49,725 bases of DNA, taken from the NCBI RefSeq assembly GCF_000741285.1, contig NZ_JGZE01000021.1:51-49775 (forward strand). The letters are read 5' to 3'. The translations under genes and the position numbers were made by a program. Each line of letters opens with the position of its first letter. The first letter of the stretch is position 1. The DNA comes from Bifidobacterium mongoliense DSM 21395. GTDB lineage: Bacteria > Actinomycetota > Actinomycetes > Actinomycetales > Bifidobacteriaceae. A model generated the notes under the pieces. It did no database searches. It saw only the letters and a program-made list of their open reading frames with translations, and was not told the origin of the DNA. Positions 8,922 through 19,529 of the stretch are shown in pieces.

Positions 8922-9971
8922 ATGGTCACCATGAAGGAGATAGCCGATAGCCTCGGCATCTCGAAATCCACGGTGTCCCTTGTCCTTGCGGGCAAGGACG
9001 CCAAGCGGGTCAGCCCGGAGCTGTCGGCACGGGTGCGTAGCAGGGCCGCCGAGATGGGGTATGTGTTCAACAACCTCGCCAGCAGCCTTCGGACGAACCG
9101 CACCCGGATGTTGGGGTTCATCAGCGACGACATCGCGACGACCCCGTATGCTGGACGGCTGATCCTCGGAGCCCAGGACGCCGCCGGGGCGTTGGGCTAC
9201 ATGCTGCTCACCGTCAATTCGAACGGGAGCGAGGAGTCCAGGGCCTCGGAGATCGACGGATTGAAGCAGTACGGCGTCGATGGCTTCCTGTTCGCCTGCA
9301 TGTACAACCGATTCACGCATCTGCCCGAGGGATTGAAGGAGTCGTCCACCGTGATCGTCGATGCGGCGGAACGCGACGGCGCCGCCCCGTCGATACGGCC
9401 CGACGAAGAGGCCATCGGCCGGACCGCGACGGCACGACTGCTCGACGCCGGGTGCCGACGCATCGCCTTCATCGGCTCGCACGGGCCCATGGAGGCCCAG
9501 CGGGGGAGGCTGGCCGGTTATCGGCATGAGCTGCACGACCATGCCGTGGCATTCAACCCGGACCTCGTCGTCAACGTCGAGATGGGACGGGACGGCGTCG
9601 ACAAGGTCCACGACCTGGTGGAACGCGAACACCCCGACGGCTTCTTCTGTTTCAATGACGCGAGGGCCTGGTACGTCTATGAGGAGGCGGCGCGTCGCGG
9701 GCTCAACGTGGGCACGGACATCTCCGTGGTCGGCGTCGACAACCACCAGATGCTGGCCGAGATGCTGTCCCCGAAGTTGAGCACCATCGAACTGCCCCAT
9801 TACGAGATGGGGTATTGGGGGATTCTCAAACTCGTCGAGATCGTCGAGGGTCGCCGCCTCGACGATGCGCGTATCCCCACCATGCGTGCGCCGCTGCCCA
9901 GTCTGGACGAGCGTGCGGCGGAGATCCCCTGCACGCTTGTCGACAAGGAATCCGTATGTGCCCGATGCTGA
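8922..9971 (+). CDS. LacI-family transcriptional regulator
   Basis: 349 residues. The N-terminal helix-turn-helix reads TMKEIADSLGISKSTVSLVL, followed by the hinge helix region (NNLASSLRTNRTRMLGFI) and a periplasmic-binding-protein-like effector domain. An in-frame ATG at 8907 exists, but GAGGAG at 8909-8914 is well spaced for ATG 8922. That Shine-Dalgarno lies in a small ATGAG/CTCAT hairpin (8907-8920). It most likely represses the surrounding uptake operon and GH32 gene through the palindromes at 5039 and 5105, with an imported sugar as inducer. Confidence 0.9.
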   Translation: MVTMKEIADSLGISKSTVSLVLAGKDAKRVSPELSARVRSRAAEMGYVFNNLASSLRTNRTRMLGFISDDIATTPYAGRLILGAQDAAGALGYMLLTVNSNGSEESRASEIDGLKQYGVDGFLFACMYNRFTHLPEGLKESSTVIVDAAERDGAAPSIRPDEEAIGRTATARLLDAGCRRIAFIGSHGPMEAQRGRLAGYRHELHDHAVAFNPDLVVNVEMGRDGVDKVHDLVEREHPDGFFCFNDARAWYVYEEAARRGLNVGTDISVVGVDNHQMLAEMLSPKLSTIELPHYEMGYWGILKLVEIVEGRRLDDARIPTMRAPLPSLDERAAEIPCTLVDKESVCARC

Positions 9972-10082
9972 AGCACACGCCCACGGAGGCGAATCCGTGA
10001 CCTACTCGACACGTAGTCGTCGCACCATAACCCACGCCATCGCGCAACCGGACGTCATCAGGACGCTCAGCGGTCATCTCAC

Positions 10083-10098
10083 TACAATCCGGTTATCA
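10083..10098 (+). promoter_or_regulatory. Candidate GH32 promoter -10 with operator-like half site
   Basis: TACAAT at 10083-10088 is one base from the -10 consensus and lies 31 bases before the GH32 start. No good -35 is seen. CCGGTTAT follows directly and CAACCGG occurs at 10045-10051; both resemble halves of the operators at 5039 and 5105, suggesting weaker control by the same regulator. Confidence 0.35.
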
Positions 10099-10119
10099 CC
10101 AAGAATCACGAGGAAAGTC

Positions 10120-12132
10120 ATGTCAACCCCATCCAACACCACGACGACCGTGTCCTTCGCCGGAGACGGCTACACGTCGATCGAACTGTTCCTTGAACGT
10201 GAGGACGGCGCCGATGACGCGACCGTCACGCTGACCGCGGCCGACGGTGGGGGATCGGTGGAGCGCCGCATGACGGCCGGTATGTATCGCGAACATGTGG
10301 TGGTGCCGATCCGAGCGACGGCCGACTCGCGCATCGACGCGCATGGCTGCGGCATCGCGTTGGCTTATCTCGCCGGTGGTGATGGGCTCATCGACCGTGG
10401 CGTGCGATACGTGGTTCCCGACGGCGATCGCGTGCGGGAGAGCGGCGTGCGGTTGCGGCCGGTGGCACGCTGGATGAACGACCCCAACGGCCTGTGCCGC
10501 TTCCGTGGGCTGTACCACATGTTCTATCAGTTCAATCCCTATGGGTGGTCGTGGGATGACATGCATTGGGGGCATGCGGTCAGCGATGACCTGGTCTTCT
10601 GGAGGCATCTGCCGGTCGCTTTGTTCCCGCAGGAACTCTTGCAACGCGACCGCGACTGGTCCGGCGGGGCCTTCTCCGGATCCGCCGTGGCCGTGGACGA
10701 CCAGGGCAGGCCCTGCGCCGACGGTGACGAAGCCGCGGCCATTCGTCTGTTCCTGACCAGGCATATGTACCACGAAGGGGGCGAGGACAGCCTCGACGAG
10801 GTGCAGGTCACCGCGCTGTGCCGTGACGGGATGACGGTGGAGGACGAGCGCGTGGTGGTGACCCGGCCGAACAACGATATCGCGCCGGATTTCAGGGATC
10901 CCAAGGTGGAGATCGTTCGACGTGGTGGGGCAAGCGTCGCCCGCATGGTGGTCGCGACGAATCTGCCGGTTGCGCCGCACGCGGCGTATGCCGTCGACCC
11001 TTCGGCCACGCCGGGGGAGCGCCCCGGCTGGTTCACCGACGATGCCTCCCTCGATCGAGCCCATGCGGCGCTGAGCCAGCATCCCGATACGGACCGCGCC
11101 CCGGCGATCGTGGCGTTCGACGCCGACCGGGATGATCTCGGCGGCGCCGTGTGGCGCTATGCCGGACCTGTGCTCCAGGATGTGGCGCGCGGCGATGCGT
11201 TCACCTTCGAATGCCCCGACCTGTTCCCGGTCGGCGATCGCTGGTGTGCGGTCGGCGGTCTCATGAAGTACCGCGATGCGCAGGGTCGGTTCCAGCCCGT
11301 GCGCTGGTATGTGGGCGACCTGGGTGATGGCGGTCGCGGTCGCGGTGACGGTGACGGTGCTGTGGGTGACGGTGCTGGGACTGACGCCGGGGCGGCATTG
11401 TCCGTGACGTCCTCCGACCTTTGCGATTTCGGATCGTGCTATTACGCGGCCCAGTCCTTCGCCGACCACCGTGGCCGTCGGATCGCGTTCGGCTGGCTCG
11501 TCGACTGGTTCGGTGTGCGTCGCGAGCATCCCTTCGCCGCCAATGGCGCGATGTCGCTGCCCCGCGAGCTGTCGCTGCATGATGGGGTGTTGTGGTCGCA
11601 CCCGGTCCGGGAGGTGTACGACGTTCTGGTGGGCGACGCCATCGCATCCGCCGACCTCGTCGAATCCGGGTATGTCACCGTACCGGTGGGTGGCACGAGC
11701 TATTATGCCGATCTTCAGTTCTCCGTCGGTGATGATGATGGCGACGTCGACACCGCCGCAGGGGCCGTCTCAGGGAACACCGCCGGGACCGGTACGGACG
11801 ACGTCCCCGATTTCGATGTGACGATCGCCGCCGATGCCGGCCACGGATTGGCGGTGCGGCTCGAGCGTCGCTCCGGTGTGACGCGTCTGCGCACCGAAGG
11901 CATGGGGACGGACTCCGTGGAGTTCCTCTCGCATGTGACGCGGGTACATCGTGTGGAGATCTTCGATGACGGCGATGTGGTCGAGGTGTTCCTCAATGAT
12001 GGGGAGGATGCAGGCACGCTGTTGGTCGACGAGCGTCTCGCCTCTCGTCCTGCGGCGTTCGAGGCGAATCTGCCGGCCGGCAGCACCGCCTCGATTCACT
12101 CGTTGGGAGCTGCTGCCGGCCGCCGCCCATAG
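10120..12132 (+). CDS. Glycoside hydrolase family 32 beta-fructosidase, cytoplasmic
   Basis: 670-residue GH32 enzyme cleaving terminal beta-fructosyl residues from sucrose or fructo-oligosaccharides. Catalytic motifs: WMNDPNG with nucleophile Asp121, F-RDP with Asp260 as transition-state stabiliser, and ECP with acid/base Glu364. There is no signal peptide, so it should act on imported oligosaccharide. An N-terminal domain of about 115 residues precedes the five-blade propeller and a beta-sandwich follows it. The RDP-ECP distance (104) is longer than usual for the family, implying an insertion. A Gly/Asp-rich stretch sits at about residues 403-425. Start ATG 10120 follows GAGGAAAG; the longer open frame from 9865 lies inside the regulator gene. 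Confidence 0.93.
   Translation: MSTPSNTTTTVSFAGDGYTSIELFLEREDGADDATVTLTAADGGGSVERRMTAGMYREHVVVPIRATADSRIDAHGCGIALAYLAGGDGLIDRGVRYVVPDGDRVRESGVRLRPVARWMNDPNGLCRFRGLYHMFYQFNPYGWSWDDMHWGHAVSDDLVFWRHLPVALFPQELLQRDRDWSGGAFSGSAVAVDDQGRPCADGDEAAAIRLFLTRHMYHEGGEDSLDEVQVTALCRDGMTVEDERVVVTRPNNDIAPDFRDPKVEIVRRGGASVARMVVATNLPVAPHAAYAVDPSATPGERPGWFTDDASLDRAHAALSQHPDTDRAPAIVAFDADRDDLGGAVWRYAGPVLQDVARGDAFTFECPDLFPVGDRWCAVGGLMKYRDAQGRFQPVRWYVGDLGDGGRGRGDGDGAVGDGAGTDAGAALSVTSSDLCDFGSCYYAAQSFADHRGRRIAFGWLVDWFGVRREHPFAANGAMSLPRELSLHDGVLWSHPVREVYDVLVGDAIASADLVESGYVTVPVGGTSYYADLQFSVGDDDGDVDTAAGAVSGNTAGTGTDDVPDFDVTIAADAGHGLAVRLERRSGVTRLRTEGMGTDSVEFLSHVTRVHRVEIFDDGDVVEVFLNDGEDAGTLLVDERLASRPAAFEANLPAGSTASIHSLGAAAGRRP
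11323..11390 (+). repeat. Degenerate hexamer repeat encoding a Gly/Asp linker in GH32
   Basis: Runs of GGTCGC and GGTGAC-like hexamers encode alternating Gly-Asp/Gly-Arg. The period of six preserves the frame, so unit gain or loss would only change loop length. Confidence 0.7.
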
Positions 12133-12138
12133 TCGGTA

Positions 12139-12573
12139 TTATGCCCTGGCTGCGGTGTCGGGGGCAGCGTCGTTGCCGTGGATACCAGCGTCAGCCGCGT
12201 CGCCGGCGTCGCCGTCGTTGAGCAGATGGTCGACGAGTTTGGCCTTCGCGTGGATCTGCCCGCTGAAGCCGGGGCGGATATCGAGTTTGAGGCTTACCCC
12301 GGTGCGGTATCCCTTCCCGGCGAGGGCCATGGTCGCATCGCGGACGACACGGAGCACCTCGTCAAGGTCGCCCTCGATGTTGGTGAACATGGCGTTCGTC
12401 TCATTGGGCAGTCCCGAGTCGCGTATCACGCCGACGGCCTGGGCCACATAGCCGCTGAGTTCCGCGCTCACTCCGCTGGGGGCGATGGCCACGGCAGCGA
12501 CCGTGTTGATGTAGGGTTTGCCGGTCTTCGGATCCGTGGGGACTCCCTGACGTTCCTTGTTGCGGTCTATCAT
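12139..12573 (-). CDS. YkoF/MTH1187-like thiamine-binding protein
   Basis: 144 residues. The core (VAAVAIAPSGVSAELSGYVA, later SGLPNETNAMFTNIEGDLDE) fits the YkoF/MTH1187 (DUF77) ferredoxin-like fold, which in studied members binds thiamine or its pyrimidine moiety. It is the last gene of the thiamine operon, which supports a role in binding or delivering thiamine or HMP. Shine-Dalgarno AAGGA precedes the start. The tail after about residue 120 is low complexity. Its stop is only six bases from the stop of the convergent GH32 gene. Confidence 0.8.
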   Translation of the reverse strand: MIDRNKERQGVPTDPKTGKPYINTVAAVAIAPSGVSAELSGYVAQAVGVIRDSGLPNETNAMFTNIEGDLDEVLRVVRDATMALAGKGYRTGVSLKLDIRPGFSGQIHAKAKLVDHLLNDGDAGDAADAGIHGNDAAPDTAARA

Positions 12574-12597
12574 GGTTGCTTCCTTACTGCTCTTTGA

Positions 12598-12612
12598 GGT
12601 CCGGTGCGGACC
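12598..12612 (-). other. Intercistronic hairpin in thi operon (thiD/tenA to YkoF-like)
   Basis: GGTCCG-GTG-CGGACC forms a perfect 6-bp stem with a three-base loop, in the gap of about 70 bases before the last gene. No U tract follows. Confidence 0.5.
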
Positions 12613-12642
12613 CGTATTCGATTCATACCGATTCCATGCTAC

Positions 12643-14328
12643 TCAGCGTGCCCGGCGCAGGGCCTGGTCGAAGAACCGGTACTCGTGTTCCGTCGAACCC
12701 AGCGCTGCCTCCATCATGAGTTCATACTCGTCGTGCCCCGATTCGCGGGCGAGACGGTCGCAGATGCGCAGCTCCTGCAGCGTCTTGGCCGAGAATTCGG
12801 TGTCCGCGTACATTCGGATCCACGGGCCGTACGGGTGCGTGTCCAGATCCATGTGGTCGTCCTCGGCCCGTCGGCGCAGTATCGATCCGACCATCGAATA
12901 CACCCAGTAGCAGGGCATCACCACGCTCACCAGCGCGGGGTAGCTGAGCATGTCCGCGATGCGGTGTTCGTGACCGATGTAGGCCGCCGTCGCCTGCGAC
13001 ATGGGGATATGCGCGGCGTCGAAGCCATGCGCCGCGAACCACGTGCGGTGCAGATCGAGCCCTTCACGCACACCGAACGAGGCGGCCTTGGCGAAGAACA
13101 CGCGGTCGTCGATCGTCCGGGCCCGTGCGCTGGCCTGGGCCAGCAGCGATGTGTAGTCCTGCAGATACAGGTCGTCCTGATGTAGGTAGTACGAGAAGTC
13201 CTCAAGCGGCAGGGTGCCGTCCAGCATGCGGGCGATGAAGTCCATGGATTCGATGCGTTGCCTGATGGCCGCCGTGCGATGCCAGTAGTCCTCGGTGAAG
13301 CGCAGGCCCGTGGGGCTGTGTCGCCAGGTGACGTCGATCGGGCCATGGCCGGTACCCACCTCGAGCCCGTCCGCGGCCGCTATGGCGCCGTTCATCCACG
13401 TGCGGGCGGCGCGTGCCGCCTCGGCCAGGGTGTCATATTGGGGGCGAAGGGCCGCGAGAGTGCTTGACAGCGTGTCGCCCGCGCCATGGACGTTGTCCGT
13501 CCTGATGCTGCGTCCCTCGAGCCGTGTGATGCGCACTCCGCCGTCGGTGCCGAGCCCCGGTTCGGCGAGGATGTCGGTGCACGAGGGGTCGCCCCGCAGC
13601 GCCATGCCGCCGCCCTTGGCCACCACGGCGACCCCGTGGCGGGCGGCGAGCGTTTGGGCCATGTGCTCGATCTCCTCGTAGGAATCGGGGGTCGATCCCG
13701 GATGCCCGGCCAGAGCGGCGAGTTCCCGGGTGTTCGGCGTGACGATATCGGACAGCCCGAACAGCGAGATCAGTGCCGTCTCCGCCTCGTCGGTCAACAA
13801 CCGGTCGCCCGACTTGGCGTACATCACCGGGTCGAGCACCACCGTCGGAGCCCGGCGTCCCTCGCGCCGGTAGCGTTCCAGCAGGTCGCCCAGCCAGCCG
13901 CGCACGGCGTCGACGAGTTCCGGGGTGCCCAGCATGCCGATCTTGATGGCGTCGATGAGCGCATCCTCACTCACGGCCTTGAGCTGGGCAAGCAGGAACG
14001 CTGGTTCGAGATTCACGATGGCGCTGACCCCTTGGGTGTTCTGCGCGAGCACGCTCGTGACCGCCGCATACCCGTAGACCCCGTGCGCGGTGAAGGCCTT
14101 CATGTCGGCCATGGTTCCGGCGCCGCCGATGGGATCGGTGCCCTCGATGGACAGCACCCGAAGCCGCGAGGGTGCCGGTCCGGCGGCTTCGTAGCGCTCC
14201 TGTATCCGTTCGAGCTCCGCCGCGGGGTCGGTGTCGCCGCCGTTCATATCGCAGGGTGTGGTCGGGGACGGGGACGGGGACGATGCGGATGCTGTGGATG
14301 ATGCGGTTGACGGTGTTGGTGTTGACAT
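12643..14328 (-). CDS. ThiD-TenA fusion: HMP(-P) kinase plus thiaminase II domain
   Basis: 561 residues. After a Ser/Thr/Pro-rich leader, the first half is a ThiD-type ribokinase-fold kinase (IEGTDPIGGAGTMADMKAFT; anion-hole NVHGAGDTLSS). The second half, from about residue 332, is TenA/thiaminase II, with the nucleophile Cys473 in VVMPCYWVYS and a conserved Glu near the end (about 549, STEHEYRFF). TenA salvages HMP from degraded thiamine and ThiD phosphorylates it, so the fusion joins consecutive steps. ATG 14328 has AAGGA upstream; the longer frame from GTG 14418 runs through a hairpin and lacks a ribosome binding site. Confidence 0.88.
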   Translation of the reverse strand: MSTPTPSTASSTASASSPSPSPTTPCDMNGGDTDPAAELERIQERYEAAGPAPSRLRVLSIEGTDPIGGAGTMADMKAFTAHGVYGYAAVTSVLAQNTQGVSAIVNLEPAFLLAQLKAVSEDALIDAIKIGMLGTPELVDAVRGWLGDLLERYRREGRRAPTVVLDPVMYAKSGDRLLTDEAETALISLFGLSDIVTPNTRELAALAGHPGSTPDSYEEIEHMAQTLAARHGVAVVAKGGGMALRGDPSCTDILAEPGLGTDGGVRITRLEGRSIRTDNVHGAGDTLSSTLAALRPQYDTLAEAARAARTWMNGAIAAADGLEVGTGHGPIDVTWRHSPTGLRFTEDYWHRTAAIRQRIESMDFIARMLDGTLPLEDFSYYLHQDDLYLQDYTSLLAQASARARTIDDRVFFAKAASFGVREGLDLHRTWFAAHGFDAAHIPMSQATAAYIGHEHRIADMLSYPALVSVVMPCYWVYSMVGSILRRRAEDDHMDLDTHPYGPWIRMYADTEFSAKTLQELRICDRLARESGHDEYELMMEAALGSTEHEYRFFDQALRRAR

Positions 14329-14376
14329 GGATTGATTCCTTACGTTGGGTGGTGCTGGTTCTGTGGTGCTGGGACT

Positions 14377-14413
14377 GGTGCCGGGCATGCGGTTGACGTG
14401 CATGTCCGGCACC
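14377..14413 (-). other. Intercistronic hairpin in thi operon (thiD to thiD/tenA)
   Basis: An 8-bp outer stem (GGTGCCGG/CCGGCACC) and a 5-bp inner stem (GCATG/CATGC) are separated by a single mismatch, enclosing a nine-base loop. It lies nine bases beyond the thiD stop. No U tract follows. Confidence 0.6.
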
Positions 14414-14421
14414 GGCACCCG

Positions 14422-15363
14422 CTATCCCGCGGTGTGATACGGGCGCTCGCCGATCCATGGCCAGGCGTGGTCGAGCGGACCCGAGCCGTGGCCCAGGTCG
14501 AGTCCGGTGCTCAGACATCCGGTGAGGTAGTTCTTCGCGTGGAGCACCGCGTCGTACAGCGTCTCGCCGAGCGCCAGATGCGAGGCGATCGCGCTCGACA
14601 GGGTGCAGCCGGTGCCGTGGGTATTGGTGGTGTTCACGCGCGCCCCACGCATCCAGGTGCAGATCTCGCCGCGCACAAGGGCGTCGTCCGCGGTCCCCGC
14701 GTGGTGGCCGCCCTTGACGAGGACCGCACAGCCGTAGCGCCGGGCCAATGCGGTTCCCGCGTCCTGCATATCCTCGTGGGTGCGTATGGCACCGGGGTCG
14801 CGGCCCAGGAGCACTTCGGTTTCGGGAATATTGGGGGTGATGAGCGTCGCCAGGGGGAACAGCTCCTCGGCCATGGCCGTCACGGCAGAGGCGTCGATAA
14901 GTCTTGTGCCGCTCGAGGAGACCATGACGGTGTCGAGGACCACGCAGGCGGCATGGTGACGGTGCAGGCGCTCGGCGATGACGGCGATGAGGTCGCGGTT
15001 TGGGATCATGCCGATCTTCGTGGCTCGGGGTTCGATGTCCTCGAAGACGGCGTCGATCTGCCGGCCCATCATGTCGGGTGATGTGGGCTGCACCGCCGCG
15101 ACCCCCGTGGTGTTCTGGGCAGTGATCGCCGTGATGGCGGTCATCGCATAGGCGCCGCAGGCCATCATGGTCTTGATGTCCGCCTGGATGCCGGCGCCGC
15201 CGGAGCAGTCGCTGCCGGCGATCGACAGCACCGCGGGTGGCATGCCGTTGGCAGCGCGATGCGCATGCACCGGTGCGCACATGCCTTCCCCCGCGGGTCC
15301 GCGTGATGGCCGCGGTCGTCGCGTGGGCGTGGATGTGGATGCGACCGGTTCGAGGGTGTGCAT
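14422..15363 (-). CDS. thiD: Hydroxymethylpyrimidine/phosphomethylpyrimidine kinase
   Basis: 313 residues, ThiD: phosphorylates HMP and HMP-P to HMP-PP for thiamine phosphate synthesis. Conserved segments: VLSIAGSDCSGGAGIQADIK, the VLDTVMVSSSG loop, and the catalytic/anion-hole NTHGTGCTLSSAIASHLA. The N-terminal ~40 residues before the fold are Arg/Pro-rich and unusual. Start ATG 15363 is preceded by AAAGGAG. It is a second, free-standing ThiD next to the ThiD half of the fusion downstream; it keeps the standard AGSD motif, whereas the fused copy reads EGTD, so the two may have divided labour. Confidence 0.93.
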   Translation of the reverse strand: MHTLEPVASTSTPTRRPRPSRGPAGEGMCAPVHAHRAANGMPPAVLSIAGSDCSGGAGIQADIKTMMACGAYAMTAITAITAQNTTGVAAVQPTSPDMMGRQIDAVFEDIEPRATKIGMIPNRDLIAVIAERLHRHHAACVVLDTVMVSSSGTRLIDASAVTAMAEELFPLATLITPNIPETEVLLGRDPGAIRTHEDMQDAGTALARRYGCAVLVKGGHHAGTADDALVRGEICTWMRGARVNTTNTHGTGCTLSSAIASHLALGETLYDAVLHAKNYLTGCLSTGLDLGHGSGPLDHAWPWIGERPYHTAG

Positions 15364-15399
15364 AGGGCTCCTTTCAACGTGTGGTCTTCGACGGTTCAG

Positions 15400-15426
15400 C
15401 GGGGCATGAACTCAACAGGGCCCCGG
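15400..15426 (-). other. Intercistronic hairpin in thi operon (thiEC to thiD)
   Basis: CGGGGC and GCCCCG (6 bp) enclose a 14-base loop in the gap just after the thiE/thiC stop, on the transcribed minus strand. Confidence 0.45.
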
Positions 15427-15428
15427 CA

Positions 15429-18239
<2,811 letters not shown>

Positions 18240-18240
<1 letters not shown>

Positions 18241-19178
18241 CAGATGAGGGTGATGGGCGAGGAGGCGACCGCGTCGGTGTCGATCGACCACAGGGCGTCG
18301 AGGAAGGCGCTCTGGAATGTTCCGGGCCCGTGGCATATCGCTTCGGCGCGTTCGGATGCCCGGTTGTAGATCAGGCTGGCCGTGAGGGCGGCCGTCAACG
18401 GGTCGCTGACCGCCAGATAACAGGCCAGCACGCCGCCCAGTGAGCAACCGGCGCCGGTGATTCTCGTCATCATGGGGCTGCCGCCGGCCAGGCGGTAGGT
18501 GTGCGTTCCGTCGGTCACGAGGTCAACCTCGCCCGACACGGCGACGGCGGCCCGGCCGTCGGGGGAGGCCTGCGAGAGGAAACGCGCCAACAGCGTCGCG
18601 GCCCCTGCGGCCGAATCCACATCGTCGTTCGACTCGACGCCGTCCGGGGTGCCGGTGATTCCGGCTCCCAGCTCCCACAGGTCGCACAGTGCCAGTACCT
18701 CCGAGGCGTTGGCCCGCACCACCGTCGGCGGTGTGGCGCGCAATGAGCGCAGGGTGGTGTTCCGCGTCTCGCCGATGCCGGCAGCCACCGGGTCGAGCAC
18801 CCAGCGGTATGAGGCGTCGTGGAAGTCCTTGGCGACCTCGGCGATGTCCCCGGGGGAATGACGCTGCAGGGTGCCCATGTTCACATAGCCGGCGTGCGAG
18901 AGCGTCATCATCGTGCGCAGTTCTTCGGGGATGTAACTCATGGCCGCGCTGCCGCCCACGGCGAGCTGCGCGTTGGCCACCAGATTGATGGTGACGTAAT
19001 TGGTTAGGGACGGGGCGAGTGGTTTGTCGTGGCGTGTGTCGTCTACCGCCTGGCCGATCCGGGCTCGCAATGCGCCTCCCGGCGCGGGATCATGGGAACC
19101 GGCATACGAATCATGCGGATTCGCCCGCCGCGACGCGGGCCTGGTGATGTGGTGACCGTGTATCGATGGATCGTCCAT
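18240..19178 (-). CDS. thiM: Hydroxyethylthiazole kinase
   Basis: 312 residues. ThiM phosphorylates salvaged hydroxyethylthiazole. Family segments are TNYVTINLVANAQLAVGGSAAM near residue 58, WVLDPVAAGIGETRN, and the catalytic-cysteine motif TGAGCSLGGVLACYL. A leader of about 50 residues precedes the fold. The start ATG 19178 is six bases after AGGGAG, which is also the 3' end of the TPP riboswitch, so translation should be directly ligand-controlled. It is the first gene of the thiamine operon. No thiazole synthesis genes (thiG, thiS) are in the window, so the thiazole moiety may come only from salvage. Confidence 0.92.
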
Positions 19179-19180
19179 GA

Positions 19181-19268
19181 TGCGCTCCCTACGCTGGTGT
19201 TGGCCAACAGGTTCGAAGGGTCAGGCGAATTGCCTATCTCAGCTCCGGCGGAGCACCCCTGCACTTAC
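19181..19268 (-). ncRNA. TPP riboswitch (THI element)
   Basis: Read on the minus strand, the conserved core is complete: GGGGTGCT, a P2 stem GCTCC/GGAGC, CTGAGAT, P3 AGGC/GCCT, ACCCTTCGAACCTG, then CCAGCGTAGGGA. This is the thiamine pyrophosphate aptamer. It lies directly upstream of thiM and presumably controls the five-gene thiamine operon. AGGGAG at its 3' end serves as the thiM Shine-Dalgarno, so ligand binding should sequester it. Confidence 0.93.
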
Positions 19269-19452
19269 GCGACACACGATAAAAACGGCCATGGACAACC
19301 ACGGCCAAGACCGTGCATCGCGTTCGACGGCCGGCCCTGCTCAGGGGTCCGGGCGCATGACGATGATCGTGGTGCCACGCACGCTGCGGCACACGGCGGG
19401 ATGCATGATGGGACGCAAGCTGCTGCGCACGCCGGGGCCCATGGCAACGGGG

Positions 19453-19481
19453 TTGGCGCTGTCACCGTGTGGCACTAGACT
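19453..19481 (+). promoter_or_regulatory. Candidate glyS promoter
   Basis: TTGGCG (19453-19458), 17 bases, then TAGACT (19476-19481), about 48 bases before the glyS start. Spacing is ideal and both boxes are near consensus. Confidence 0.4.
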
Positions 19482-19529
19482 CGCACGGGTTATTGAAGTC
19501 CCCAAAACCGTCAAACCAGAAGGTGCATT

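Noticed and set aside
9865..10119. N-terminal extension of the GH32 frame
   Set aside because: The open frame begins inside the regulator gene; ATG 10120 has a good Shine-Dalgarno and a -10 box at 10083.
14329..14418. N-terminal extension of the ThiD-TenA fusion from GTG 14418
   Set aside because: It would translate through the intercistronic hairpin and lacks a ribosome binding site, whereas ATG 14328 has one.
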